DNA from: an uncultured Eubacterium sp.
GTDB lineage: Bacteria; Bacillota; Clostridia; Lachnospirales; Lachnospiraceae
Assembly (NCBI GenBank): GCA_910584245.1
Contig: CAJTZF010000002.1
Span: forward strand, 124,001 to 188,000
Length of the DNA: 64,000 nucleotides
Direction: 5' to 3'
This document shows positions 37,102 to 45,340 of this stretch, piece by piece (the stretch's first letter is position 1; the number at the start of each line of letters is the position of its first letter). The position numbers and the translations under genes are program-made. Below the pieces are notes generated by a model. That model worked only from the letters and a program-made list of their open reading frames with translations. It did not search any database and was not told where the DNA came from.

Positions 37102-40100
37102 ATGGGGAAAAAGAGACGTTCCGAACCAAAAAGGCATGGGAAAATATTCTATTTTATGATGTACAGTGCCTTTACTGTCATGCTGACTGGTTTGGTCGTG
37201 ACAGGCTACTATCTGGTATCGAACGGTGTAATATTTGGTAAATTCCAGGTGAAGGAAAATACTTATAAAGTGGGAGAAGGCGCAGTTACGGAAGTGGATC
37301 CGCAAAAGATTATTGTGACGCCACAAAACCAGGCCGATGCGGCGCCGCTCACAAGTGAAAATGAAAATCTTCCTAAAATACCGCCGGTAAATGGCGTGAA
37401 GGCGACAAAAGATAACCCGTTTGTCGTTTTGGAGATTGTTCCAGAGCTTTCCCAGCAGTCGCTTTCTTATCTGGTAGAGTCGGAAGAAAAGGGTTTGCCG
37501 TTTAATCCGGTTGAGCTCGGCATTAAGCGCTGCAATGAAAAGAGCAATGAGAGAGGATTTTTGGATTCGAATAAACAGATTGATGAAAACAATGCCAGAA
37601 ATAATATTGTTCCAAGGGATTACGGTTATTTTGAGGGAAACTTCCAGGGTGAAATTCGGATATCCGGCGATATCTCAAATGGCGAGACGATGCCATATTA
37701 CAATATTGATTTCTTATACGATCTTGAGCTGTACTCCAGCGATATAAGCAAAGAAGAGTTTGAACAAAAATCGGTGCACGAGCTAATTAAGCAGTACCCG
37801 GAAGCCTTTGCCTTTGCGAGTCCCGACCAGATTTCCACAGAAATAAATGAGGACGGGAAGGCCGTTCCGGTCTATCAGGACCGCTCCCTTCAATTTGCGT
37901 TCAATGAAAAGGACAGGGACGGCAATTATACAGACCGCAACTGGGTTAAGAGCGTACAGGAGAACCAGGACGTTACGAAATCGTTTAAGCTTACCACTTC
38001 TGTAGATTCCGGATTGACGGACGACGATTTCAATACATTGACGATGCAGCAGCTGGCGCAGAAATATCCGGACATTTTTGCCAAAGATGATAATGACAGG
38101 GTCATTCCAGAAAATATTCTTGCCAAAAACGAAAAATGGACGAGGGAAAAGAAAGAGATTGAGGAGCGCAAGACAAAAGGGTATTTTATAAACGTTGGAA
38201 AGGGGAAAGGGCAGTATACTTTATCGGGAGAATTTTGGGATAACGCTGGTCTTTCCGCGAGAAAGACGGGCACGGATACCGATATGTGGAACTACGTAGA
38301 GAACACACAATATCCGAATGAGGCATTTGATTTGTCCGTCAGGTATGCGGGAAATGATTGGCTGAAGGGACGCCATCTGTGCCAGAATGAGTCTGACCTG
38401 AACGCATATTATAGTGAAAGCTGTGTCGGTGAGTACATCCGTATGGAGTATACGGAGGGAGATACAGGTTATAATGCATATCAGCACACGGTGGCGCTGA
38501 AAACTGCGGTTTATGCCTTTGATTATGCGAAATACGTCTATACTCTCAAATATGCGGGGTTGGAAATTAACGATATTTTACGGTATGCACTTTTGATAAG
38601 AGATACGCCGGAGGAGTACGAGGATTTGTATGTCCAGGTAATCGTTGTCACACCGGAAATGATTAACGAGATGGATGCGAATGATACGGAAAATACGATT
38701 GACTATATTGAGCGCGCCGATGTTATTTATCTGAGTGAGTACAACGATGGTTACAATGAGACGGCGGTGGATGTCGGAAAATTTGTGAAATTATTTCATG
38801 AGTATGCGGACGCCGGTTCGGGGAATGGATCGGAACAGTCGGATGTAAGCAAGCTGAAAACATTTTGTGACAATGATTTGGAGTGGTGGGACTGCTTAAA
38901 ACTCATTAAGCGTCTGAGTACGACGAGAAACCTTCCGATGATGCTGACAAAGCTTGTCGGCTCGGAGGCGGTAAAAGGGGTGGATGGAACGCAAAACGTC
39001 GTACAGTATATTCATCAGGGAAAGACAGAGGCGGATGGAAGTACTTCGATTGCGGCTAAGACAAGTGAGTTAATGTACGGGGCCATGAATAATATATCAA
39101 AGCTATATTACATATTGGCACAGTTTAATTTACTGGACCGCAAGTCTGAGGCGGAAGCTAACACTGCTCCCGGGGAGGATGGATGGCGCCGTACGTTTAT
39201 GGACGATATTTTTCCTCAGCTGAAGGTCATGAAATTAAATGAAGACCAGCAGTGCAGCTCCGATTATCCGGCAAAGTATACGGGATATTATGAGCGGACA
39301 CCTCTGGCAGACAGTAGTTCATACGATCAGGAGTATAAAGAGCGGTGCTATTACTGCTGGAATAAATTTACGTTTGTGCCGACGGATCTGGCGGAAGAAC
39401 TATATCATGAAAATTATGAGGTGCTGGCTAAGAAATACGGATTTTTGCCTAAATATTTTTATGCGAATACACTTCAAAATTCCGATGATGATAAACGAGG
39501 AGTTGGATCGACGAATGGTTCGAATGGGCAAGACGGTCAAAATGTGACGATTGCCCGTGAGTACGTAGATGTTGACAGCGACGGGAACAACGATAACTTA
39601 AATGAGAGTATTCCAAAGGGAATCACAGCCCTTAGCGGTATGCTTGAGATTTTAAGAAATATTGGTGACCAGTATGACCGTGTGCCGAATGCGTTGTCGC
39701 CTAATTTGCAGAGCAATAAGAAGGCTTACGTGAGAATGAAAAATGACCAGGTGCTTTTGGATTTCGACAGCGCGGCCGCTTACCGGGACGAGAATAAATT
39801 GATCGGCCTTAAGTTTATTTTCGCTGACAGCAATAATGAAGATGCCGTGATACGCAAGCTGTCCCTCGTGAAAACAGAGGAGGGCTCAGACGAAAAGATA
39901 CTTGAACTTTTGGACGACAATAATCACAAAGTCAGTAAGGAAAATGTTGCCTTTTCAAATGGCGAGGATCCAATAAACGGTTACCGGGTTTTAGCCGGTG
40001 ATAATTTGACCGTGCGTTATGTTCCATTCAAATTGTCCGACTGGAAGAGTGGATATGTCATATTGAAGATTGAGTGGACGACGAGGCTTCGGGTAGATCG

Positions 40101-40182
40101 AAACAATAATTCGATCTTTAATTCCAGAGAGGGTACCAGTTATGTTTATATCGGGGAACGGGCCCTGTCGAATTTGGAGTAA
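37102..40182 (+). CDS. 1026-residue membrane-anchored protein of the pilus operon
   Basis: The protein has a basic N-terminus (MGKKRRSEPKRHGK), one transmembrane helix (about 16-40), and nearly 1000 residues predicted outside. There is no prepilin cleavage site and no sorting or wall motif that I can see. Near residues 105-118 the segment NPFVVLEIVPELSQ recalls the opening of DUF5057-type proteins of Clostridia, but I am not certain of that family. The body is rich in Asp, Glu, Asn and Tyr. The ATG at 37102 follows AAAGGAG; a GTG at 37093 is less likely. It is the last gene before a hairpin, making it a candidate adhesin or pilus-base scaffold. Confidence 0.6.
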   Translation: MGKKRRSEPKRHGKIFYFMMYSAFTVMLTGLVVTGYYLVSNGVIFGKFQVKENTYKVGEGAVTEVDPQKIIVTPQNQADAAPLTSENENLPKIPPVNGVKATKDNPFVVLEIVPELSQQSLSYLVESEEKGLPFNPVELGIKRCNEKSNERGFLDSNKQIDENNARNNIVPRDYGYFEGNFQGEIRISGDISNGETMPYYNIDFLYDLELYSSDISKEEFEQKSVHELIKQYPEAFAFASPDQISTEINEDGKAVPVYQDRSLQFAFNEKDRDGNYTDRNWVKSVQENQDVTKSFKLTTSVDSGLTDDDFNTLTMQQLAQKYPDIFAKDDNDRVIPENILAKNEKWTREKKEIEERKTKGYFINVGKGKGQYTLSGEFWDNAGLSARKTGTDTDMWNYVENTQYPNEAFDLSVRYAGNDWLKGRHLCQNESDLNAYYSESCVGEYIRMEYTEGDTGYNAYQHTVALKTAVYAFDYAKYVYTLKYAGLEINDILRYALLIRDTPEEYEDLYVQVIVVTPEMINEMDANDTENTIDYIERADVIYLSEYNDGYNETAVDVGKFVKLFHEYADAGSGNGSEQSDVSKLKTFCDNDLEWWDCLKLIKRLSTTRNLPMMLTKLVGSEAVKGVDGTQNVVQYIHQGKTEADGSTSIAAKTSELMYGAMNNISKLYYILAQFNLLDRKSEAEANTAPGEDGWRRTFMDDIFPQLKVMKLNEDQQCSSDYPAKYTGYYERTPLADSSSYDQEYKERCYYCWNKFTFVPTDLAEELYHENYEVLAKKYGFLPKYFYANTLQNSDDDKRGVGSTNGSNGQDGQNVTIAREYVDVDSDGNNDNLNESIPKGITALSGMLEILRNIGDQYDRVPNALSPNLQSNKKAYVRMKNDQVLLDFDSAAAYRDENKLIGLKFIFADSNNEDAVIRKLSLVKTEEGSDEKILELLDDNNHKVSKENVAFSNGEDPINGYRVLAGDNLTVRYVPFKLSDWKSGYVILKIEWTTRLRVDRNNNSIFNSREGTSYVYIGERALSNLE

Positions 40183-40193
40183 TCGTGTCATAC

Positions 40194-40225
40194 AATACCT
40201 GCACGCTGCTATAGGTGCAGGTATT
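40194..40225 (+). terminator. Terminator-like hairpin after the pilus operon
   Basis: AATACCTGCAC (40194-40204) pairs perfectly with GTGCAGGTATT (40215-40225) across a 10-base loop, 11 bases past the stop of the 1026-residue gene. The 3' arm ends in ATTT but no long U-tract follows, so termination may be partial. Confidence 0.55.
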
Positions 40226-40300
40226 TACTATAAAGGTAAGATGGATAAACATGCGCCGGTAAAAAGGAAGCATGGGGATTTTTAAGGAGGAAAGGGAAAT

Positions 40301-41062
40301 ATGCCGAAACGCATAGCCGATATAAAGGATGAATTTGACCGCAGTTCCCCCTATGACTGGGAGAAGCTTTTTTTAGAATATGGAGACGATGAGAGAGCTG
40401 GTGTGAAAAAGCTAATTGCCGTCTGCCGGAGGAAAATAGCAGCTCAGGAACAGGAACAGAGACGGCTGTATGCAATGAGGGAATTTGAGCGGAGATATGG
40501 GGGAGAGTGTTCGTGTATATGCGGGGTAGATGAGGCTGGCAGAGGGCCTCTCGCCGGGCCTGTCGTGGCGGGTGCCGTTATTTTGCCAAAGGATTGTGAG
40601 ATATTGTATCTAAATGATTCCAAGAAATTAAGTGCGAAAAAAAGAGAAGAGCTTTTTGAGGAAATTAAAGAAAAGGCGGTTTCTTATGGCATTGGTATGA
40701 GCTCGGCCGCACGGATTGATGAAATTAATATTCTTCAGGCCACTTATGAGGCGATGACACATGCTGTGGAGGACCTGGATGTGGTTCCCGACCTGCTGTT
40801 AAATGACGCGGTGACAATTCCCCAGCTCCCGGTCCGGCAGGTGGGAATCATTCGCGGGGACAGTAAAAGCGTGTCAATTGCTGCGGCCAGCGTTATAGCT
40901 AAGGTGACAAGGGACCGCTTGATGATAGATTATGCGGGAGAATATCCGGATTATGGTTTCGAGAGCCACAAGGGGTACGGCTCAGCGGCACATATTGAGG
41001 CGTTGAAAAAATACGGTCCATGTCCGCTTCACCGCGTAACATTTATTAAAAACTTTGTTTAG
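40301..41062 (+). CDS. rnhB: Ribonuclease HII
   Basis: A 253-residue RNase HII that cuts RNA in RNA-DNA hybrids and removes misincorporated ribonucleotides. The active-site motif GVDEAGRGPLAGPVVAGAVI, with Asp and Glu ligands, and DSKKLSAKKR follow an extra N-terminal ~70-residue helical segment usual in Firmicute RNase HII. Late motifs are GDSKSVSIAAASVIAKVTRD and HKGYGSAAH. The ribosome binding site is AAGGAGG. It pairs with the FlhB-like gene downstream, as in Bacillus (ylqG/ylqH). Confidence 0.96.
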   Translation: MPKRIADIKDEFDRSSPYDWEKLFLEYGDDERAGVKKLIAVCRRKIAAQEQEQRRLYAMREFERRYGGECSCICGVDEAGRGPLAGPVVAGAVILPKDCEILYLNDSKKLSAKKREELFEEIKEKAVSYGIGMSSAARIDEINILQATYEAMTHAVEDLDVVPDLLLNDAVTIPQLPVRQVGIIRGDSKSVSIAAASVIAKVTRDRLMIDYAGEYPDYGFESHKGYGSAAHIEALKKYGPCPLHRVTFIKNFV

Positions 41063-41072
41063 GAGGTTCGGA

Positions 41073-41381
41073 ATGAAGGATTCTGAAAAACAAAAAACAG
41101 ATGGTTTTGACCGGTTCAAGACAGCGGTTGCCTTGGAATATGAGCCGGGAGAGCAGGCGCCGAAAGTAATTGCTTCTGGGAAGGGCCATGTCGCTGACCG
41201 GATTATTTCGACGGCGAAGGAGGCGGATGTGCCGGTCCACAAGGACGAAAAACTTGCAAAGAGCCTGTCAATTCTCGATATTGGGGAATACATCCCTCCA
41301 GAGCTATATGGAATTGTGGCGGAGATTTTAATCTATGTAGATGGTATGGAAAAGATTCAGAAGAAGATTGACAAAAAATAA
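41073..41381 (+). CDS. Stand-alone FlhB C-terminal-domain protein (YlqH-like)
   Basis: A 102-residue protein matching the cytoplasmic C-terminal domain of the export switch protein FlhB/YscU: AVALEYEPGEQAPKVIASGKG, then ADVPVHKDEKLAKSL and IGEYIPPELYGIVAEIL. The autocleavage motif NPTH expected just before AVAL is absent, and there are no membrane helices. So it is the small soluble paralogue found beside rnhB in many Firmicutes, not a secretion gate. Its function is unknown. ATG 41073 follows AGGAGG. Its last codons contain the thi promoter. Confidence 0.85.
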   Translation: MKDSEKQKTDGFDRFKTAVALEYEPGEQAPKVIASGKGHVADRIISTAKEADVPVHKDEKLAKSLSILDIGEYIPPELYGIVAEILIYVDGMEKIQKKIDKK

Positions 41382-41396
41382 ATTATATGGTAGAAT
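41368..41396 (+). promoter_or_regulatory. Near-consensus promoter of the thi operon
   Basis: TTGACA (41368-41373), a 17-base spacer and TAGAAT (41391-41396). Transcription should start near 41403, just before the hairpin at 41408. The -35 lies inside the end of the preceding gene. Confidence 0.75.
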
Positions 41397-41403
41397 TTTT
41401 TTA

Positions 41404-41466
41404 GATTGGGATAACCATGAAGGGGTGTACCACCACGGGTGCAGAATTCATGTGCTATCCCTTTTA
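41404..41466 (+). promoter_or_regulatory. Candidate thiS-motif (HMP-PP) riboswitch with embedded terminator
   Basis: Immediately after the predicted start site, GGGATA (41408-41413) pairs with TATCCC (41456-41461). CATGAA (41416-41421) pairs with TTCATG (41447-41452), enclosing a 25-base GGGGTGTACCACCACGGGTG-type loop. Four T follow the 3' arm. Known biology: HMP-PP riboswitches precede thiS in Firmicutes, and their aptamer is built into the terminator hairpin. The placement, small size and architecture match. It lacks the THI-box sequences of TPP riboswitches. The class assignment is from context and memory of the fold, not from a covariance search. Confidence 0.65.
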
Positions 41467-41491
41467 CATTGCTTTTATAAGGAGGTAGTAT

Positions 41492-41689
41492 ATGGTTTCC
41501 ATTAATGGAGTACAAAAAGCCGGGTACGAGGAAAAGACTCTTTCAGATGTGCTGGCGGCGGAAACATACCATGTGAACCAGATTGCCGTAGAGATAAACG
41601 GTGAGATCGTTTCGAAGTCACTATATACAGAGACGGTTGTCCATAGCGGGGACTGCATTGAAGTAGTCAGTTTTGTTGGCGGCGGTTGA
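41492..41689 (+). CDS. thiS: Sulfur carrier protein ThiS
   Basis: A 65-residue ubiquitin-like sulfur carrier for the thiazole ring of thiamine. It starts MVSINGVQK and ends in the essential Gly-Gly (SFVGGG), which is thiocarboxylated. The ribosome binding site is AAGGAGG. It leads thiG, thiH and thiE/tenI. The adenylating enzyme ThiF is absent from this window, so a ThiF or MoeB elsewhere must activate it. Confidence 0.95.
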   Translation: MVSINGVQKAGYEEKTLSDVLAAETYHVNQIAVEINGEIVSKSLYTETVVHSGDCIEVVSFVGGG

Positions 41690-41709
41690 TTCAGGAAAAG
41701 GAGAATGAC

Positions 41710-42513
41710 ATGAAAAAGGAAGATATGTTGGTTTTGGGTGGCCAGGAATTTCACTCTAGATTTATACTCGGTTCCGGAAAGTATTCACTGGATTTGATAC
41801 AGGCGGCGGTGGAACATGCCGGAGCACAAATTATCACGCTGGCTCTCCGGCGGGCAAATGCTGGGGGAACAGCCAATATTCTAGACTACATACCGGACGG
41901 TGTGACGCTTCTGCCTAATACATCAGGCGCCCGGACGGCAGATGAGGCCGTTCGGATTGCCCGGTTGGCGAGAGAGGTCGGATGCGGCAATTTTGTAAAA
42001 ATAGAGATCATGCGGGACAGTAAGTATTTGCTGCCGGACAACTACGAGACCGTCAAAGCGACGGAAATTCTCGCAAGGGAGGGATTCATTGTTATGCCGT
42101 ATATGTATCCCGATTTGAATATCGCGCGAGATCTTTATCATGCCGGAGCTGCATCGGTCATGCCGCTGGCAGCCCCAATCGGTTCTAATAAAGGACTTTG
42201 CACAAAGGAGTTTATTCAGATTCTTATTGATGAAATTGATCTTCCAATTATTGTTGACGCGGGAATTGGATGTCCGTCCCAGGCTTGTGAGGCAATGGAG
42301 ATGGGGGCCGCCGCAGTGATGGCAAATACCGGGATTGCCACGGCGGGGGATATTCCCGCGATGGCAGAGGCGTTCAAGCAGGCGGTAGAGGCCGGACGCA
42401 CTGCTTATCTGGCCGGCACTGGCCGGGTGCTGGAACGGGGTGGCAGCGCATCTTCGCCGCTGACGGGTTATATTCAGGATGGCAGTAACAGGAGTACCGG
42501 CATGGCGGAATAA
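41710..42513 (+). CDS. thiG: Thiazole synthase ThiG
   Basis: A 267-residue TIM-barrel enzyme forming the thiazole phosphate from deoxyxylulose phosphate, dehydroglycine and ThiS thiocarboxylate. Motifs: FHSRFILGSGKYSL, NTSGARTADEAVR, VKIEIM (Schiff-base lysine), LAAPIGSNKG, VDAGIGCPSQA and MANTGIA. ATG 41710 follows AAAGGAGA; a frame from 41686 overlaps thiS and is less likely. Confidence 0.96.
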   Translation: MKKEDMLVLGGQEFHSRFILGSGKYSLDLIQAAVEHAGAQIITLALRRANAGGTANILDYIPDGVTLLPNTSGARTADEAVRIARLAREVGCGNFVKIEIMRDSKYLLPDNYETVKATEILAREGFIVMPYMYPDLNIARDLYHAGAASVMPLAAPIGSNKGLCTKEFIQILIDEIDLPIIVDAGIGCPSQACEAMEMGAAAVMANTGIATAGDIPAMAEAFKQAVEAGRTAYLAGTGRVLERGGSASSPLTGYIQDGSNRSTGMAE

Positions 42514-42548
42514 TAGCCGCCACGCTTGAGGATTTGGAGGAAACGTAA

Positions 42549-43691
42549 ATGAAAGACCATATGAAGTATGAGGAAGGTATGGAAGTTTTAGATTCAGATG
42601 TTGACAAGCTCGTGCTGGAAGCTGCCGCCGCCTATGATTCGGATTCGTATACAGCTTCCGATGTACGGCGCGCCATTTATGCGGCCAACCTTGGACCGGA
42701 GGATTTTGCGGCGCTTCTTTCACCGGCGGCGGCTCCATTTTTAGAGGAGATTGCCCAGGCGGCCCAGAGGGAGACGAGAAAACATTTTGGCAATTCGATT
42801 TATATGTTTACCCCGGTATATATATCAAATTATTGTGAGAATCATTGTATTTACTGTGGGTTTAACTGCAAAAATAAGATTCGGCGGGCAAAGCTCGACT
42901 TTGAGGAGATTGAGACGGAAATGCAGGCCATTGCACAAACCGGTTTGCAAGAGGTTCTTATTTTGACAGGTGAAAGTCCTAACATGTCGGATGTGGCATA
43001 TATTGGAGAGGCATGTAAAATCGCAAGAAAATATTTTAAGGTGATCGGGTTGGAAATTTATCCTGTAAACTCAGAGGATTACAAATATCTCCACGAGTGC
43101 GGCGCAGATTATGTGACCGTATTCCAGGAGACGTACAATCCAGACAAGTATGAAACGCTTCATCTGGCCGGAAACAAGCGGGTTTTCCCATATCGCATCT
43201 ATGCCCAGGAGCGGGCTCTTTTGGGCGGCATGCGCGGAGTAGGGTTCGCGGCGCTCCTAGGGCTGGACGATTTTCGCAGAGATGCGTTTGCCACAGGAAT
43301 GCATGCTTATTATGTGCAGCGGAAATATCCCCACGCCGAAATTGCTTTTTCCTGCCCGAGACTGCGTCCGATCATAAATAATGACAAAATAAATCCGAGG
43401 GATGTGCACGAGGCACAGTTATTGCAAGTTGTTTGCGCTTATCGTCTGTTCATGCCGTTTGCGAGCATTACCATTTCCACAAGGGAGTGCGAACGGGTGA
43501 GAAACAGTCTGATCCGGATTGCGGCTACGAAGATTTCCGCCGGGGTCAATGTCGGAATCGGTGGCCGGAGCGGTGAGGAAAAAGGGGACGAGCAGTTTGA
43601 AATTGATGATATAAGAACAGTGGACGAAGTGTACCGGGCAATTGAGGCCCAGGGACTTCAGCCGGTTATGAATGATTATATCTATGTGTAG
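42549..43691 (+). CDS. thiH: 2-iminoacetate synthase ThiH (radical SAM)
   Basis: A 380-residue radical SAM lyase that cleaves tyrosine to dehydroglycine for the ThiG reaction, the anaerobic route to thiazole. The CxxxCxxC cluster motif is CENHCIYCGF. ILTGESP and NVGIGGRSGEEKGDEQF follow. The oxygen-sensitive ThiH route instead of ThiO fits an anaerobe. The ribosome binding site is TTGGAGGAAACG. Confidence 0.96.
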   Translation: MKDHMKYEEGMEVLDSDVDKLVLEAAAAYDSDSYTASDVRRAIYAANLGPEDFAALLSPAAAPFLEEIAQAAQRETRKHFGNSIYMFTPVYISNYCENHCIYCGFNCKNKIRRAKLDFEEIETEMQAIAQTGLQEVLILTGESPNMSDVAYIGEACKIARKYFKVIGLEIYPVNSEDYKYLHECGADYVTVFQETYNPDKYETLHLAGNKRVFPYRIYAQERALLGGMRGVGFAALLGLDDFRRDAFATGMHAYYVQRKYPHAEIAFSCPRLRPIINNDKINPRDVHEAQLLQVVCAYRLFMPFASITISTRECERVRNSLIRIAATKISAGVNVGIGGRSGEEKGDEQFEIDDIRTVDEVYRAIEAQGLQPVMNDYIYV

Positions 43692-43700
43692 GAGGCCAGT

Positions 43701-44321
43701 ATGCTAAAAACGAGCGAGGGGCGTATGATTCCCTGTTTTTGTATCACGAACCGAAAATTGTGCCAGGATGATTTCATCGAGAGAATAAAACATATCGTCG
43801 ACGGGCAAAAGGCAGATGCTGTCATTTTACGTGAGAAAGATTTGCCAGAAGGAGAATATTTATATTTGGCCGGCCAAGTACTGGACATTTGCCAGGATGC
43901 CTCCATACCATGTATTCTTCATACGTTTTACCGGGCGGCAGCCGAGCTCGGTTGCCGGAGGATCCATCTCCCATTTGATGTACTGATGGAACTTAAATCC
44001 GGGCAGACGGCACAATCGGAGTTTGATCTGGATGCGCATTTTGAGGTGGTGGGAACCTCTGTGCACTCCGAAGAACAGGCGAAACGGGCGGCCCCGCTTG
44101 GCATCCGCTATTTGATCGCTGGGCATATTTTTGAGACGGATTGTAAAATGGGAGTACCGGGCAGAGGCCTGGGTTTTGTAAAGAATGTATCACAAGTGCC
44201 GGTACCAGTGTACGCAATTGGCGGAATCCATCGGCACAACGCGGCGGATGTTGTGAATGCGGGGGCATCGGGAGTGTGTATGATGTCTTCATTTATGTTT
44301 GATGCATTATCTGATTTATGA
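43701..44321 (+). CDS. ThiE/TenI-family protein
   Basis: A 206-residue TIM barrel of the thiamine phosphate synthase/thiazole tautomerase family. It has LREKDLPEGEYL, VGTSVHSEEQAKRA and VYAIGGIHRHNAADVVNAGA. The ThiE motif HLGQxD appears as HLPFDVL, and the TenI-type His in GTSVHS is kept, so a thiazole tautomerase (TenI) is at least as likely as ThiE. The start ATG at 43701 has TAGGAGG; an internal ATG at 43725 is an alternative. It is last in the thi operon. Confidence 0.8.
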   Translation: MLKTSEGRMIPCFCITNRKLCQDDFIERIKHIVDGQKADAVILREKDLPEGEYLYLAGQVLDICQDASIPCILHTFYRAAAELGCRRIHLPFDVLMELKSGQTAQSEFDLDAHFEVVGTSVHSEEQAKRAAPLGIRYLIAGHIFETDCKMGVPGRGLGFVKNVSQVPVPVYAIGGIHRHNAADVVNAGASGVCMMSSFMFDALSDL

Positions 44322-44327
44322 TACTAT
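44299..44327 (+). promoter_or_regulatory. Possible metA promoter
   Basis: TTGATG (44299-44304), 17 bases, TACTAT (44322-44327), overlapping the end of the thiE/tenI gene. It would start a short leader before the GTG of metA. I see no SAM or T-box riboswitch in the 49-base gap. Confidence 0.4.
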
Positions 44328-44370
44328 AGGAAAAAAGAATGATTTGAATTGTGTGAGGAGTTGAAAAAGA

Positions 44371-45279
44371 GTGCCTATTAATATACCAAATTCACTTCCA
44401 GCGGTGGAAACGCTTCAAAATGAAAATATTTTTGTTATGACAAAATCGAGAGCAGAACATCAGGACATCCGGCCATTGCGGGTGCTTATTTTGAATTTGA
44501 TGCCGACAAAAATTGTAACGGAAACCCAGTTGTTGCGCAAGCTTTCGAACACGCCGATCCAGATCCAGGTGGAGCTGTTGAAAACGGCAAGCTATATTCC
44601 ACAGCACACGGATCCAACGCATCTGGATACCTTTTATACAACCTTTGAAGAGGTTAAGGATCAAAAATATGACGGCATGATTATCACAGGGGCCCCGCTC
44701 GATTATATCCGGTTTGAGGATGTAACCTATTGGAACGAGGCGTGCGAAATTATGGAGTGGTGTAAAACAAATGTCTATTCGACGATGCACATGTGCTGGG
44801 GTGCATTTGCCGGATTATACTATTATTTTGGAATACCGAAAGTAGATTTGAAGGAGAAGCTGTCCGGTGTATTTGAACACCGGATTGTGAAAGACCACGT
44901 TCCATTGTTCCGCGGTTTGGATGATATTTTTTACGCCCCGCAGTCACGGGCGACAGATGTGAAAGAGGAAGATATTCAGGCGGTGGACGAGCTTGAAGTG
45001 ATGGCAGTTTCCGACATTGCTGGCGTGACGATCGTAAAGACAAAAGATGACCGGCATTTTTTTATGACCTGTCATCCGGAGTACGATGCGGATACGTTGG
45101 CGAAAGAGTATTACCGGGATGTGGAAAAGGGCCTGAATCCTAAATTACCATACCATTATTTCCCGGATGATGATCCCACACAGGCACCAGTAGTTCGGTG
45201 GCGGTCTACGGGACAGATTATTTTCTCAAATTGGATTAATCATTATGTGTACCAAAATACACCGTATGAGTGGCAGTGA
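44371..45279 (+). CDS. metA: Homoserine O-acyltransferase MetA
   Basis: A 302-residue class I glutamine amidotransferase-like enzyme that activates homoserine for methionine synthesis. The N-terminus MPINIPNSLPAVETLQNENI is diagnostic, the nucleophile is Cys142 in MHMCWGAF, and the catalytic His lies in TCHPEYDADTLA. Position 111, which in characterised enzymes separates succinyl-CoA users (Gly) from acetyl-CoA users (Glu), is Asp here (GAPLDYIRFEDV). Acetyl-CoA is therefore more likely, but unproven. The start is GTG behind GTGAGGAG. Confidence 0.95.
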   Translation: MPINIPNSLPAVETLQNENIFVMTKSRAEHQDIRPLRVLILNLMPTKIVTETQLLRKLSNTPIQIQVELLKTASYIPQHTDPTHLDTFYTTFEEVKDQKYDGMIITGAPLDYIRFEDVTYWNEACEIMEWCKTNVYSTMHMCWGAFAGLYYYFGIPKVDLKEKLSGVFEHRIVKDHVPLFRGLDDIFYAPQSRATDVKEEDIQAVDELEVMAVSDIAGVTIVKTKDDRHFFMTCHPEYDADTLAKEYYRDVEKGLNPKLPYHYFPDDDPTQAPVVRWRSTGQIIFSNWINHYVYQNTPYEWQ

Positions 45280-45340
45280 TGTTATCTGATGTGAGCTGCC
45301 ACCCGGTGTGGTAATAGAATATTACAGAAGGAGAAATATT

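Noticed and set aside
41404..41466. TPP riboswitch upstream of thiS.
   Set aside because: The conserved THI-box elements (CTGAGA and CCTGATC-type) are absent. The small terminator-embedded hairpin fits the thiS motif better.
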